A DNA stretch of 64,000 nt from an uncultured Bacilli bacterium (GTDB lineage Bacteria > Bacillota_I > Bacilli_A > RF39 > UBA660), in contig CAKPSB010000005.1 of the NCBI GenBank assembly GCA_934183155.1, positions 27,837-91,836 of the forward strand. The letters run 5' to 3'. The notes under the pieces were generated by a model, which saw only the letters and a list, made by a program, of their open reading frames with translations, had not been told where the DNA came from and did no database searches. Positions 1 through 7,511 of the stretch are shown here, one piece after another. The position numbers and the translations under genes are program-made. The first letter of the stretch is position 1. The number at the start of each line of letters is the position of its first letter.

Positions 1-1
1 G

Positions 2-550
2 GAGTTAGATGCTGGATTAAAAATATGGGAATTTGCTTCTGATGATGATCCTGATTTAGTAATGGCTTGTTGTGGCGATTGTCCAACGTTAGAATCGCTT
101 GCGGCTACTAAAATATTAAAAGAAAAATTTCCAAGTTTGAAAATTAGGTTTGTAAATATTTTAGATTTGTTGGTTTTAAAGAAGTCAAAGGAATATAGTA
201 AATCATTAAGTGATGAGATGTATGATAGGATATTTACTAAGGATAAACCAATTATTATGAATTTTCATGGATATCCATCTTTGATTCATCAATTTACTTA
301 TGATAGAAACAATAAAAATATGTTAGTTTATGGTTATGAAGAAGAGGGAACTATTACAACACCTTTTGATATGCGAGTTAAAAATGAGATAGATAGATAT
401 CATTTAGTTATAAATGCTATAAAAAAATTAGATTTAGCTCAAGAGGGTGAAGTTGTTATTAAGCAGATGGAAGAGGCGCTAAATAAGCATTATGCTTATA
501 TAAGAGAAAATGGAATAGATATGCCTGAAATTGTAAATTTTAAATGGTGA
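2..550 (+). CDS. xfp: Phosphoketolase, C-terminal part (runs in from left edge)
   Basis: The open frame enters from the left edge, so only the last 182 codons are visible and the true start lies outside the window. Phosphoketolase splits xylulose 5-phosphate or fructose 6-phosphate with phosphate into acetyl phosphate plus an aldose phosphate, using thiamine diphosphate. The visible part reads as the family's C-terminal domain: an ASDDDPDLVMACCGDCPTLE stretch at the junction, a Rossmann-like segment (KIRFVNILDLLVL), the IIMNFHGYPS region and the VINAIKKLDL helix. It ends TGG-TGA, showing TGA as stop. Its presence suggests heterofermentative sugar metabolism with ATP made from acetyl phosphate. 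Family assignment is firm; substrate preference cannot be told from this part. Confidence 0.9.
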   Translation, partial: ELDAGLKIWEFASDDDPDLVMACCGDCPTLESLAATKILKEKFPSLKIRFVNILDLLVLKKSKEYSKSLSDEMYDRIFTKDKPIIMNFHGYPSLIHQFTYDRNNKNMLVYGYEEEGTITTPFDMRVKNEIDRYHLVINAIKKLDLAQEGEVVIKQMEEALNKHYAYIRENGIDMPEIVNFKW

Positions 551-604
551 TTTGACAAAAGGTAAAAAAGAAATATAATATTTGTAAATTTGAAGGAGAG
601 GAAT

Positions 605-1402
605 ATGAAAAGAAATAATTCTAATATGTATCAACTTATGTATACTACGGTTGATGGACAGACACAACCTTTAAAACTTCAAGACAGTGGCGTAGAGAGA
701 AAAAACTTTTCTTTGACTGAACTTGATCTTATTACGTCAAAAGCCACTAATTTAGAAGAGTTAATTGATATTTTAAATGAGAGTGCTGGTTTGAACATTG
801 CTCCAAAAAGTGATATTTATATTCAATATAAAGTTAATGGTAAACTACGAAAAATGGATATAGTTTATAATAACATGACGTTTTTAATTTCTTTAGCTTC
901 TTCAAATAAGGGTCAGGCTAAAATAAAAACGAAAGTAAGCGCTTATATGGAAAAATTTTTAAGTGATATAAAGGCAAATTCTGATTTATATAAATTTCTT
1001 ATTAGTAGAGATAACTCTTATAGATATATCAGTTCTTGGCTTTCTGATGCTATCAGTGAATATTTGGCTGTTACTGATTATGATTTTGGAAGGGCTAGCT
1101 ATGAGGAAATTAGTGAGGTTAGAAGTACTCTTATACACTATTTTTCTTATTATAAGGCAATTAGAGGAATTGAAATAGGAAAATATCATTATAGTTTAAA
1201 ACTGCAAGGTAAAGAAATACCTAAGGATCCTAATATACTTACTTCAAGTCAGTTAGCTTATTTAAACTATGAGCTTAATAGAAAAGATAAAGTTTCAAAA
1301 AAAGAAGATAAAAAAGATAAGAAAAAAGATAAGAAAAAAGAAGATGATGATCAAGGATCTTTGTTTGATATAGATGAGTATACTTACAAAAAAAATAAAT
1401 AG
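605..1402 (+). CDS. Hypothetical protein with lysine-rich tail and clamp-binding-like motif
   Basis: I do not recognise this 265-residue protein. The start is the ATG at 605, with AAGGAGAGG at 593-601; an upstream in-frame TTG lies inside that site. No signal peptide or membrane segment is visible. Residues 1-220 look like a mixed alpha/beta soluble domain. Residues about 224-247 are a low-complexity Lys/Asp/Glu linker, followed by Q-G-S-L-F at 250-254, which fits the Qx(S/L)LF peptide by which proteins bind the DNA polymerase sliding clamp. A charged flexible linker ending in such a motif is typical of DNA-metabolism partners, but this is inference from a short motif. It is transcribed alone between xfp and dapA. 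Confidence 0.6.
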   Translation: MKRNNSNMYQLMYTTVDGQTQPLKLQDSGVERKNFSLTELDLITSKATNLEELIDILNESAGLNIAPKSDIYIQYKVNGKLRKMDIVYNNMTFLISLASSNKGQAKIKTKVSAYMEKFLSDIKANSDLYKFLISRDNSYRYISSWLSDAISEYLAVTDYDFGRASYEEISEVRSTLIHYFSYYKAIRGIEIGKYHYSLKLQGKEIPKDPNILTSSQLAYLNYELNRKDKVSKKEDKKDKKKDKKKEDDDQGSLFDIDEYTYKKNK

Positions 1403-1462
1403 TTTTTGTGGGTAAAAAAATGTTTTTCGTGGATTTTTCATATTAGTAAAAATTTCAATATG

Positions 1463-1471
1463 TGTTATACT
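1463..1471 (+). promoter_or_regulatory. Extended -10 promoter of dapA
   Basis: TG-T-TATACT (-10 at 1466-1471 with TG one base upstream) lies 34 bases before the dapA start. The -35 position (TTAGTA, 1443-1448) is poor, which suits an extended -10 promoter. This is read from sequence only. Confidence 0.55.
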
Positions 1472-1504
1472 AAAAAAGTAATTTTTATAGATTGGGTGAT
1501 AGAA

Positions 1505-2383
1505 ATGAAGAAAACATTATTTGAAGGAGTAGGCACAGCAATTGCTACCCCATTTAATGAAGATGGTATAAATTACAAAGAATATGATAAGTTATTAGAA
1601 AATCAACTTGAAAATAATATAGATGCTATTGTTGTTTGTGGAACTACTGGTGAAGCAGCAACTATGAGCTATGAAGAAAGAAGCGAGTTAATTCATCATA
1701 CTATTGATAAGGTTGATGGAAAAAGCAAAGTTATTGTTGGTACTGGAAGTAACGCTACACAAGTTGCTGTTAGATTAAGTAAAGAAGCGGAAGAAGCTGG
1801 TGCTGATGGTTTATTAGTAGTTACTCCTTATTATAATAAAGCTACACAAGATGGTTTAGTAAAACATTATGAAGTTATTTCAGATTCTGTATCATTGCCA
1901 ATAATTGTTTATAGTGTGGCATCTAGAACTGGGGTTAATATAAAACCAGAAACATGTTTGAAATTATCTAAAATTGGTAATGTTGTTGCAATTAAAGAAG
2001 CTAGCGGAAACATTTCACAAGTAGCCAAAATAGCTAGTTTATGTGGCGATGATTTAGATATTTATTCTGGTAATGATGATCAGATTGTTCCTGTTTTATC
2101 ATTAGGTGGTAAAGGGGTAATTTCTGTTCTTTCTAATATTTATCCTAAATATACTAAGGAAATGGTTGAAAGTTTTCAAAATGGCGATATAAAAAAAGCT
2201 ACAAAAATGCAGCTAGATGCTATTGAAACTATTGATGCTTTATTTAGTGAAGTAAATCCTATTCCTGTTAAATATGCTTTAAATGAGCTAGGGTATGACT
2301 TTGGAAAGCCAAGATTACCACTTACTGAACTTACCGATGAAAATAAAGTAAGAATGCAAAAAGTATTATCTAAAAAGCTTTAA
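1505..2383 (+). CDS. dapA: 4-hydroxy-tetrahydrodipicolinate synthase
   Basis: This enzyme condenses pyruvate with aspartate semialdehyde, the first step of the lysine/diaminopimelate branch; it acts in the cytosol. The 292-residue product has the usual family length and the class I aldolase TIM-barrel signatures: TT at 47-48 in CGTTGE, Tyr136 in the IIVYSVASR strand, Arg141, and the Schiff-base Lys164 in VAIKEASGN. The start ATG at 1505 follows GGGTGAT; the frame stays open upstream but without another site. It supplies precursor for peptidoglycan, consistent with murF on the facing strand. The two genes converge and overlap by 14 bases at their 3' ends, leaving no room for a separate terminator. 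Confidence 0.95.
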   Translation: MKKTLFEGVGTAIATPFNEDGINYKEYDKLLENQLENNIDAIVVCGTTGEAATMSYEERSELIHHTIDKVDGKSKVIVGTGSNATQVAVRLSKEAEEAGADGLLVVTPYYNKATQDGLVKHYEVISDSVSLPIIVYSVASRTGVNIKPETCLKLSKIGNVVAIKEASGNISQVAKIASLCGDDLDIYSGNDDQIVPVLSLGGKGVISVLSNIYPKYTKEMVESFQNGDIKKATKMQLDAIETIDALFSEVNPIPVKYALNELGYDFGKPRLPLTELTDENKVRMQKVLSKKL

Positions 2384-3662
2384 GTAGAAAATTTGTTATA
2401 TTTTCAAAATGCATTATTCTGGATGCTTTGATTAATATAATAGAATTTTCTATTTTTTTGTTTTTTAAATGATTAATTATTTCTTGGTAATTATTAAAGC
2501 AAATGGTATTTTTAATTTTTTTCATATGTTTTCCAGCTAAAATTATTTCTTTATTGTTAATATTATTAAGTGAATCTTTGATTTTTTCGTGAATTATTTC
2601 ACTGTATTTTCCGGCCTCTTTTATATCACCTAAAATTAATATTTTATGTTTTTTTTCGTTTTTTAAAACATTTAATATGCCCATTAGAGATTCTAAGCTT
2701 GAGTTATAACAGTCATTTATGATAATATTTGAATTTTTTTTAATAATATTCATGCGATTAGTAAATGGTTTGTATTCTTTTAAGGCTTTTATTATATCTT
2801 TAATATCAATTTTTAAATGTAGACTTACGTTAATTGCTAGTAGAACGTCAGGAAGAAGGTGCTTTGGCAAATTAGTTTCTATTAAGTATTGTTTGTTATT
2901 AACTTTAATGTTAAAGGAGGATTTTTCTAGGTTGGTTTTTAAATTATAGGCTTTTAAATCATTATTTGTATTAAAACCACTTTTAGAAATATTTAAATTT
3001 AGGTATTTTAATAAATTATCGTCACCATTAACAAATAGTTTTCCTTTTAGGCCATCAGTTATTTCTAGTTTGGCTTTTAAAATATTTTCTATACTTCCTA
3101 AATTGCCGATATGAGCTGTTCCGATGTTTGTGATAATTCCTATGTCTGGATTAATCATTTTAGATAAATAACTAATTTCTCCAAGGTGATTCATACCCAT
3201 TTCTACTACTGCTATTTCGGTGTTTTTTTGTATGTTAAAAATGGTTAATGGCACACCTATATGATTATTGTAATTTTTTTCGTTTGTAATTACATTATAT
3301 TTTCTTTTTAAAATATTGTATAAAATATCTCTGGTTGTTGTTTTACCATTGCTTCCTGTGATGGCAATTACTTTAGGATTATATTTTTCTCTTATGTATT
3401 TTGCTAGTAGGCCTAAAGTTTTAGTTGTATTTTGGACAACTATAACTGGGACATTACAAAATATATTTTTGCCTGCTATAATCAAACTAGCTCCATTATT
3501 GATAGCTTGATTTATATAATTATAACTGTTTCCAATTGTAATAAAACAGTCTCCTTTAGAAATTTTACGACTGTCTATTTTAAAGGCTTTTATTTTTTTG
3601 TTTAAATTTATTTTATTTATAATTGTACCTTTAGTTATTTCTAATGTTTTTAAAATGTCCAT
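2370..3662 (-). CDS. murF: UDP-N-acetylmuramoyl-tripeptide--D-alanyl-D-alanine ligase
   Basis: MurF adds D-Ala-D-Ala to UDP-MurNAc-tripeptide using ATP, the last cytosolic step of the peptidoglycan precursor. Visible landmarks are the N-terminal DSRK loop (30-33) that contacts the UDP moiety, the ATP loop GSNGKTT at 103-109, the NYNNHIGVPLT stretch, and EMGMNHLGEI, all Mur-ligase hallmarks; the C-terminal domain has GDIKEAG. At 430 residues it is slightly short for MurF. Start ATG at 3662 is preceded by AGGTGAT. Its 3' end overlaps dapA tail to tail. Other Mur ligases are possible by fold alone, but the DSR loop and HIGVP motif favour MurF. Confidence 0.9.
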   Translation of the reverse strand: MDILKTLEITKGTIINKINLNKKIKAFKIDSRKISKGDCFITIGNSYNYINQAINNGASLIIAGKNIFCNVPVIVVQNTTKTLGLLAKYIREKYNPKVIAITGSNGKTTTRDILYNILKRKYNVITNEKNYNNHIGVPLTIFNIQKNTEIAVVEMGMNHLGEISYLSKMINPDIGIITNIGTAHIGNLGSIENILKAKLEITDGLKGKLFVNGDDNLLKYLNLNISKSGFNTNNDLKAYNLKTNLEKSSFNIKVNNKQYLIETNLPKHLLPDVLLAINVSLHLKIDIKDIIKALKEYKPFTNRMNIIKKNSNIIINDCYNSSLESLMGILNVLKNEKKHKILILGDIKEAGKYSEIIHEKIKDSLNNINNKEIILAGKHMKKIKNTICFNNYQEIINHLKNKKIENSIILIKASRIMHFENITNFLLKAF

Positions 3663-3746
3663 AATATCACCTAAAATATTATATGCTTTTGCCTATTAAT
3701 TAGTTCTATTTTTAAAGATGAATAATATTATGTGATAGGTGATGTT

Positions 3747-4298
3747 ATGGTAAAAAAAGTAAAAAAAACCAGCTTTTTATCAAAACTATTTAGCAAAATT
3801 TTGCTTTGTATTATTTTTTTTCTTTTAGTACTTATTTTTTTAAAGTCGAGTCCGTCATTTAGTAAAAATTTATATAAGTATGTTTTTGAAAAACATTTTT
3901 CTTTTGCTAAGGTAAATGAAACATATGAAAAATGGTTTGGTTCATCACTTCCTTTTTCTTCAGTAAAAAGTGAGGCTGCTTTAGTTTCTTCAAACAAATT
4001 AGAATATAAAGACTCTAAAGTTTATAAAGATGGGGTAGAACTTAGTGTGAGTAATAATTATCTTCCAGCAATTAAAAATGGTATAGTTATTTTTAAGGGA
4101 AATAAAAAAGACTATGGTAATACAGTTATTATTCAGCAAGCTGATGGTATAGAACTTTGGTATTCAAATATAAAAAATATAAAAGTGGATATGTATGATT
4201 ATGTAAAAAAAGGCGATATTTTGGGTGAAGTAGGGGAAAAAGTGTATTTAGTATTTACAAAAGATGGCAAAAAACTTGATTATAAAAAATATATTTAA
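3747..4298 (+). CDS. spoIVFA: SpoIVFA-like membrane protein with degenerate LytM/M23 domain
   Basis: A 183-residue protein: short basic N-terminus, one membrane segment (about 13-36), then an extracytoplasmic region ending in an M23/LytM beta fold. The M23 outline is clear (NGIVIFKG, YGNTVIIQQADG, VKKGDILGEVG), yet all zinc ligands are gone: where an active peptidase has H-G-N-G, Y-A-H and H-L-H, this one reads QQADG, YSN and VYL. In Bacillus, SpoIVFA is such an inactive LytM protein that holds the SpoIVFB protease in check, and its gene precedes spoIVFB-rplU-prp-rpmA exactly as here. ATG 3747 follows AGGTGAT; an upstream in-frame GTG overlaps that site. Function by synteny is inference. Confidence 0.65.
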   Translation: MVKKVKKTSFLSKLFSKILLCIIFFLLVLIFLKSSPSFSKNLYKYVFEKHFSFAKVNETYEKWFGSSLPFSSVKSEAALVSSNKLEYKDSKVYKDGVELSVSNNYLPAIKNGIVIFKGNKKDYGNTVIIQQADGIELWYSNIKNIKVDMYDYVKKGDILGEVGEKVYLVFTKDGKKLDYKKYI

Positions 4299-5019
4299 AG
4301 TTCATTTGTTTTATTATTTGGCTGCTTTTGTTGCAACAATTACTGGCCATTTTAAAGGATTTATTTTGTTTAGCTTAATAATTATTATTCATGAGTTTGG
4401 ACATATTTTAATGGCTATTAAATATAAGTGGAAAATAGAAAAAATTATTTTGCTTCCATTTGGAGCTTTAACTATTTTCAATGAGGATTTGAATAGAAAA
4501 ATGTTTGAAGAATTTTTAATTGCTATTATGGGGCCGATTTTTCAAATGATATTTACTTTTTTGATGTATTTCTTTTTTAAGGCAAAAGAAATATATTTTT
4601 ATAGTACATTTATTTTATGTTTTAATTTACTTCCAATTTATCCATTAGATGGTAGTAAATTATTATCTTTATTTTTAAATGTTGTAACTAGTTTTAAAAA
4701 AAGTCATTTAATAATGATTTTTGTTTCTTTATCAGTTTTAGTTTGTATATTTATTAGTTTTAAATTTAATTTGATATTGTTTTTAATATTATTGTTTTTG
4801 ATAATTAAAGTTATCAAAGAAATTAAAATTCATAATAGTTTATTTAATAGGTTTTTACTTGAGAGATATTTAAAAAGGTATAAGTTTAATAAGTATAAGA
4901 AGATAAAAAGAATTGATCAGATGAAAAGAGATTATACGCATATAATTTTTAATAAAAAAAGATATGTCTCAGAACGGGAATTTTTATGTGAAAGGTTTGA
5001 CTTAACGCATAAACTGTGA
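4264..5019 (+). CDS. spoIVFB: SpoIVFB-like M50 intramembrane metalloprotease
   Basis: A site-2-type protease of 251 residues with about six hydrophobic segments. The zinc motif HEFGH is at 43-47 and the second motif N-LLPIYPLDG at 121-130 supplies the Asp ligand (129), so catalysis looks intact. In Bacillus SpoIVFB releases mature sigma-K in the mother cell. The gene overlaps the SpoIVFA-like gene by 35 bases with no clear ribosome site, implying translational coupling; the start is therefore less certain (ATG 4264, or TTG 4276). The rplU promoter is embedded in its last codons. Whether this organism sporulates is unknown; the protease could serve another regulated cleavage. Confidence 0.75.
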   Translation: MAKNLIIKNIFKVHLFYYLAAFVATITGHFKGFILFSLIIIIHEFGHILMAIKYKWKIEKIILLPFGALTIFNEDLNRKMFEEFLIAIMGPIFQMIFTFLMYFFFKAKEIYFYSTFILCFNLLPIYPLDGSKLLSLFLNVVTSFKKSHLIMIFVSLSVLVCIFISFKFNLILFLILLFLIIKVIKEIKIHNSLFNRFLLERYLKRYKFNKYKKIKRIDQMKRDYTHIIFNKKRYVSEREFLCERFDLTHKL

Positions 5020-5025
5020 TAAAAT
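4997..5025 (+). promoter_or_regulatory. Sigma-A promoter of rplU-prp-rpmA
   Basis: TTGACT (4997-5002), 17-base spacer, TAAAAT (5020-5025). The -35 lies inside the end of the M50 protease gene, so the ribosomal operon has its own start separate from the spoIVF pair. Confidence 0.8.
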
Positions 5026-5031
5026 TTATAA

Positions 5032-5123
5032 ATGTGTAGATCTCCATCTACAACCGCACAAAAAAGGTTTAAAAGATTATCTTACCTTAATGGCGAGTCT
5101 TAGTTTATAAAGGAGGTAAATGT
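5032..5123 (+). ncRNA. Ribosomal protein L21 leader (regulatory 5' UTR)
   Basis: The about 90-base untranslated leader between the promoter and rplU begins with a strong hairpin, TGTAGAT-ctcc-ATCTACA (5035-5052), followed by CCGCAC and a conserved-looking ACCTTAATGGCGAGTCTTA stretch before the ribosome site. Position, size and the 5' hairpin fit the L21 leader known from Bacilli, where L21 is thought to bind its own mRNA and repress the operon. A covariance-model search would settle it. Confidence 0.7.
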
Positions 5124-5423
5124 ATGAAGGCAGTTATTGAAACTGGAGGAAAACAATATTATGTTGAAGAAGGTAGCGTTTTATATGTTGAAAAATTAGA
5201 TGCTGCAGCTGATTCAAAGGTAACTTTTGATAATGTTTTAATGATTGGTGGTGTCAGTGGTAATCCTTATGTAAAAGGTGCTAAAGCTGAGGCTAAAGTT
5301 TTAAAACATGGTAAAGCTAGAAAAATCAAAGTTTATAAATATAAACAAAAGAAAAAATATCGTCGTACTCAAGGTCATCGTCAACCATATACTAAAGTTG
5401 AAATTACAAAGTTAGTGGCTTAG
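5124..5423 (+). CDS. rplU: Large-subunit ribosomal protein bL21
   Basis: A 99-residue basic protein with the bL21 opening (KAVIETGGKQYYVEEG), an SH3-like barrel and the C-terminal KIKVYKYKQKKKYRR...GHRQPYT signature. It binds 23S rRNA domain I. AAGGAGGTAA precedes the ATG. It is first in the rplU-prp-rpmA operon; the next gene begins two bases after its stop. Confidence 0.97.
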   Translation: MKAVIETGGKQYYVEEGSVLYVEKLDAAADSKVTFDNVLMIGGVSGNPYVKGAKAEAKVLKHGKARKIKVYKYKQKKKYRRTQGHRQPYTKVEITKLVA

Positions 5424-5424
5424 T

Positions 5425-5721
5425 ATGATAAAAGTTAAAGTTAAAAAAAATCATATTGAAATTTTAGGACATGCTATGTTTGATGAATATGGCAAAGACA
5501 TTGTTTGTGCTTCTGCTAGTTCAATAGTTATTACAACAGTTAATGCTATTTTGAAGTTAGATGATAAGGCATTAATTTATAATTTATCAAATGATAAGTT
5601 AGTAATTGATGTTTTGAGTAAGGCGACTGATGTTAAGAGTCTTATTTTAAATATGATTGATTTATTGAAAGATTTAGAGAAACAATATAAAAAAAATATA
5701 CAAGTAACTGAGGAGGTGTAA
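5425..5721 (+). CDS. prp: Ribosomal-processing cysteine protease Prp
   Basis: A small (98-residue) protein of the YsxB/Prp family placed, as in other Bacillota, between the L21 and L27 genes. The catalytic pair is visible as His16 (in GHAMFDEYG) and Cys28 (in DIVCASASS), with the usual spacing of about 11 residues. Prp removes the N-terminal extension of L27 before ribosome assembly. Its substrate motif is present in the next gene, so enzyme and substrate are encoded side by side. The start lies two bases after the rplU stop; its last codons carry the GAGGAGGTG ribosome site of rpmA. Confidence 0.92.
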   Translation: MIKVKVKKNHIEILGHAMFDEYGKDIVCASASSIVITTVNAILKLDDKALIYNLSNDKLVIDVLSKATDVKSLILNMIDLLKDLEKQYKKNIQVTEEV

Positions 5722-5724
5722 AGT

Positions 5725-6009
5725 ATGGCATTATTAGAATTAAATATCCAATTATTTGCCCACAAAAAAGGACAAGGTTCAACTAAAAACGGACGTGATT
5801 CAGAATCAAAAAGATTAGGTGCAAAAGCGGCTGATGGTGAGACTGTAACTGGCGGTTCTATTTTATATCGTCAAAGAGGTACTAAGGTTTATCCAGGTGT
5901 AAATGTAGGTATTGGTAAAGATGATACTTTATTTGCTAAAATTCCAGGTGTTGTTAAATTTGAACGCTTAGGTCGTGATCGTAAACAAGTGAGTGTTTAT
6001 CCAAATTAG
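5725..6009 (+). CDS. rpmA: Large-subunit ribosomal protein bL27 with cleavable N-terminal extension
   Basis: bL27 (94 residues) reaches the peptidyl transferase centre with its N-terminus. Here mature HKKGQGSTKNGRDS is preceded by a 12-residue extension, MALLELNIQLFA, matching the Prp recognition pattern (...LQxFA then cleavage before the basic start). Without that cleavage the extension would sit in the catalytic centre. The body shows SESKRLGAKAADG, GSILYRQRGTK.YPG and DDTLFAKIPGVVKF. It is the last gene of the operon, with the stop codon within the loop of the terminator. Confidence 0.97.
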   Translation: MALLELNIQLFAHKKGQGSTKNGRDSESKRLGAKAADGETVTGGSILYRQRGTKVYPGVNVGIGKDDTLFAKIPGVVKFERLGRDRKQVSVYPN

Positions 6010-6025
6010 GATAACACTTTTTTTG
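5991..6025 (+). terminator. Rho-independent terminator of rplU operon
   Basis: A stem pairing GTGTTTATCC with GGATAACAC (one bulged base), loop AAATTA holding the rpmA stop, then a run of T from 6018. Confidence 0.8.
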
Positions 6026-6073
6026 TTTAATAAAAAGTCTTTTAAATTTGTAACTTATAAAGAGTGCAAAATA

Positions 6074-6104
6074 AAAAAGCCAATTTTTTTATAGGCTTTT
6101 ATTA
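6074..6104 (-). terminator. Terminator downstream of DUF192 gene (bidirectional)
   Basis: AAAAAGCC and GGCTTTTA form a stem around an AT-rich loop. On the minus strand, GGC is followed by TTTTTTA just after the DUF192 stop. Confidence 0.65.
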
Positions 6105-6380
6105 TTTGAATGTATCATTGATTTTAATTTTTATTTTATTACATGGCATTTCATAGGTGTACTTTATACCTTTTTTAGGCCATATTATTTTATTTGGTTT
6201 AACATTTCTATAAATATATAACACTTTATCATTTTTGTTTGTTAAAACAATGTCAATGTTTGTTTTCATAAAAAAGGTGTGGACACCATTTGTTTTGAGC
6301 TTTAGAATATAGTTGAAATTTTTTTTAAACATTAGGCCTTTTAGCTTTTGAAAAAAAGTAGTAGCTTCTTTTATTTCCAT
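6102..6380 (-). CDS. DUF192 family protein
   Basis: A 92-residue protein of the DUF192 family: KGLMFKK near residues 14-20, the GVHTFFMKTNIDIVLTNK core with its His-Thr-x-x-Met signature, and a VKPNKIIWPKKG...YEMP ending. The biochemical role of DUF192 is not established; in Bacillota and archaea these genes often lie next to pilus genes, and here a Flp-like pilin gene starts 126 bases away on the opposite strand. Start ATG 6380 is preceded by AGGTGAT. No signal peptide is visible, though many relatives have one. Confidence 0.8.
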   Translation of the reverse strand: MEIKEATTFFQKLKGLMFKKNFNYILKLKTNGVHTFFMKTNIDIVLTNKNDKVLYIYRNVKPNKIIWPKKGIKYTYEMPCNKIKIKINDTFK

Positions 6381-6505
6381 TTTATCACCTAATTTACTAT
6401 AACATATTTTTTATGATTTAACACAACTTTATTTATATAGCTTGATTTTTACTTTAAAAAAATTTATAATTGTCTTAAGGTCTAAAAGGACATTTGGAGG
6501 GTGCT

Positions 6506-6697
6506 ATGAAGATAAATAATAAAGGGCAAGCATTAGTAGAATATTTATTAATTATTGCTGTAATAAGTGTTATTGTAGTTAGTGTTGTTAAACTTTTAGG
6601 AGGCTATTTACAAGATTCTGTAACTAAATCTTCTTGTAAACTCATTGATAAACAGTATGTTGAAGGATCTCAGCCAGGAAAAGGTAAGTGTGAGTAG
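6506..6697 (+). CDS. Flp/class III-type pilin
   Basis: A 63-residue peptide: a short basic leader (MKINNKG) then QALVEYLLIIAVISVIVVSV, a hydrophobic helix with Glu5 counted from the presumed cleavage after Gly. This is the class III (Flp/archaellin-like) prepilin plan, and it continues into a short amphipathic tail with two cysteines. ATG 6506 is chosen because GGAGGGTG lies just upstream; a TTG four codons earlier overlaps that site. A pilin peptidase and secretion ATPase must be encoded elsewhere. It may act as a surface fibre or pseudopilus subunit; this is inferred from the N-terminal motif. Confidence 0.7.
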   Translation: MKINNKGQALVEYLLIIAVISVIVVSVVKLLGGYLQDSVTKSSCKLIDKQYVEGSQPGKGKCE

Positions 6698-6739
6698 AAT
6701 TACTTTTTTTGTGGCTCATTAAGGTGAGAGGGTATTATT

Positions 6740-7096
6740 ATGGGAAAATTAAAGAGGCCTTGGCTTTGTTTAATTTTGAATATTATAACTGGAGGCTTTT
6801 TTACTTTTTATATAGCTTACAAATTAGATATTTATGATAAAAAAGCATGGTATTATAATTGGTATTATTGGGTTTTGGCTTTTTTCTTTGGCATTATTCC
6901 TGGTTTTATAATGCTTGCTGTTTTTAATATTTATATTTCTTGCCTTGTTTGTAAAAAATTAAATGTTCCAGGTAGAGAAATTTATATGTATCCTTATCCT
7001 TGGATTATTTGTTTAATTGTGCCTTTTTTAGGTTGGACGTTATTTATATTATTGTATATTTATGTTCATACTTGGTATATATTTAAAATGAAGTGA
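6740..7096 (+). CDS. Small multi-pass membrane protein, unknown function
   Basis: 118 residues with three hydrophobic segments (about 8-27, 42-67, 85-112), separated by short loops rich in Tyr, Trp and Lys. No family recognised; the general look is like small DUF4234- or TM2-type inner-membrane proteins, but I cannot support either. Purine-rich GGTGAGAGGG precedes the ATG. It stops ten bases before nusB and may be cotranscribed with it. Confidence 0.6.
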   Translation: MGKLKRPWLCLILNIITGGFFTFYIAYKLDIYDKKAWYYNWYYWVLAFFFGIIPGFIMLAVFNIYISCLVCKKLNVPGREIYMYPYPWIICLIVPFLGWTLFILLYIYVHTWYIFKMK

Positions 7097-7106
7097 TGGT
7101 GATATT

Positions 7107-7511
7107 ATGAAAAATAGAAGTGAACTTAGACGTGAGTGTATGACAATTTTATATCAAATGAATATTTATGATAAAAATAAAATGAATTATAGTGTTGATG
7201 ATATAATTAAGGAGATTTCTCCGGTTGAAAATGAATATATAAAAGAAATTGTTTATGGTGTAATTACTTACAAAAATGAAATAGATAGATTAGCTAATAA
7301 ATATTTAGACGGCTGGACTATTGATAGGCTTGGTAATACGGATATTGCTATATTAAGAATGGGAATATTTGAACTTTTATATACTTCTACACCAGCGGTG
7401 GTTGCTATTAATGAAGCGATTGAACTTGCTAAAGTATATAGCGATGATAGTGTTAGAAAAATGATTAATGGCGTTTTAGATAAAATATATAAGGAAAAGC
7501 AAAATGAATGA
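7107..7511 (+). CDS. nusB: Transcription antitermination factor NusB
   Basis: NusB (134 residues, all-helical) binds boxA RNA together with S10 (NusE) and supports antitermination of rRNA operons. Landmarks are the N-terminal RSELRRECMTILYQM helix, IVYGVITYKNEID, DIAILRMGIFELLY and PAVVAINEAIELAKVYS followed by MINGVLDKI. GGTGATATT precedes the ATG. It overlaps xseA by 8 bases, so nusB-xseA-xseB forms a translationally coupled unit, a common order in Bacillota. Confidence 0.95.
   Translation: MKNRSELRRECMTILYQMNIYDKNKMNYSVDDIIKEISPVENEYIKEIVYGVITYKNEIDRLANKYLDGWTIDRLGNTDIAILRMGIFELLYTSTPAVVAINEAIELAKVYSDDSVRKMINGVLDKIYKEKQNE

Noticed and set aside
1406..1504. N-terminal extension of DapA from an upstream start
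   Set aside because: The extra 33 residues are absent from the family, and the promoter lies inside this stretch; ATG 1505 has the ribosome site.
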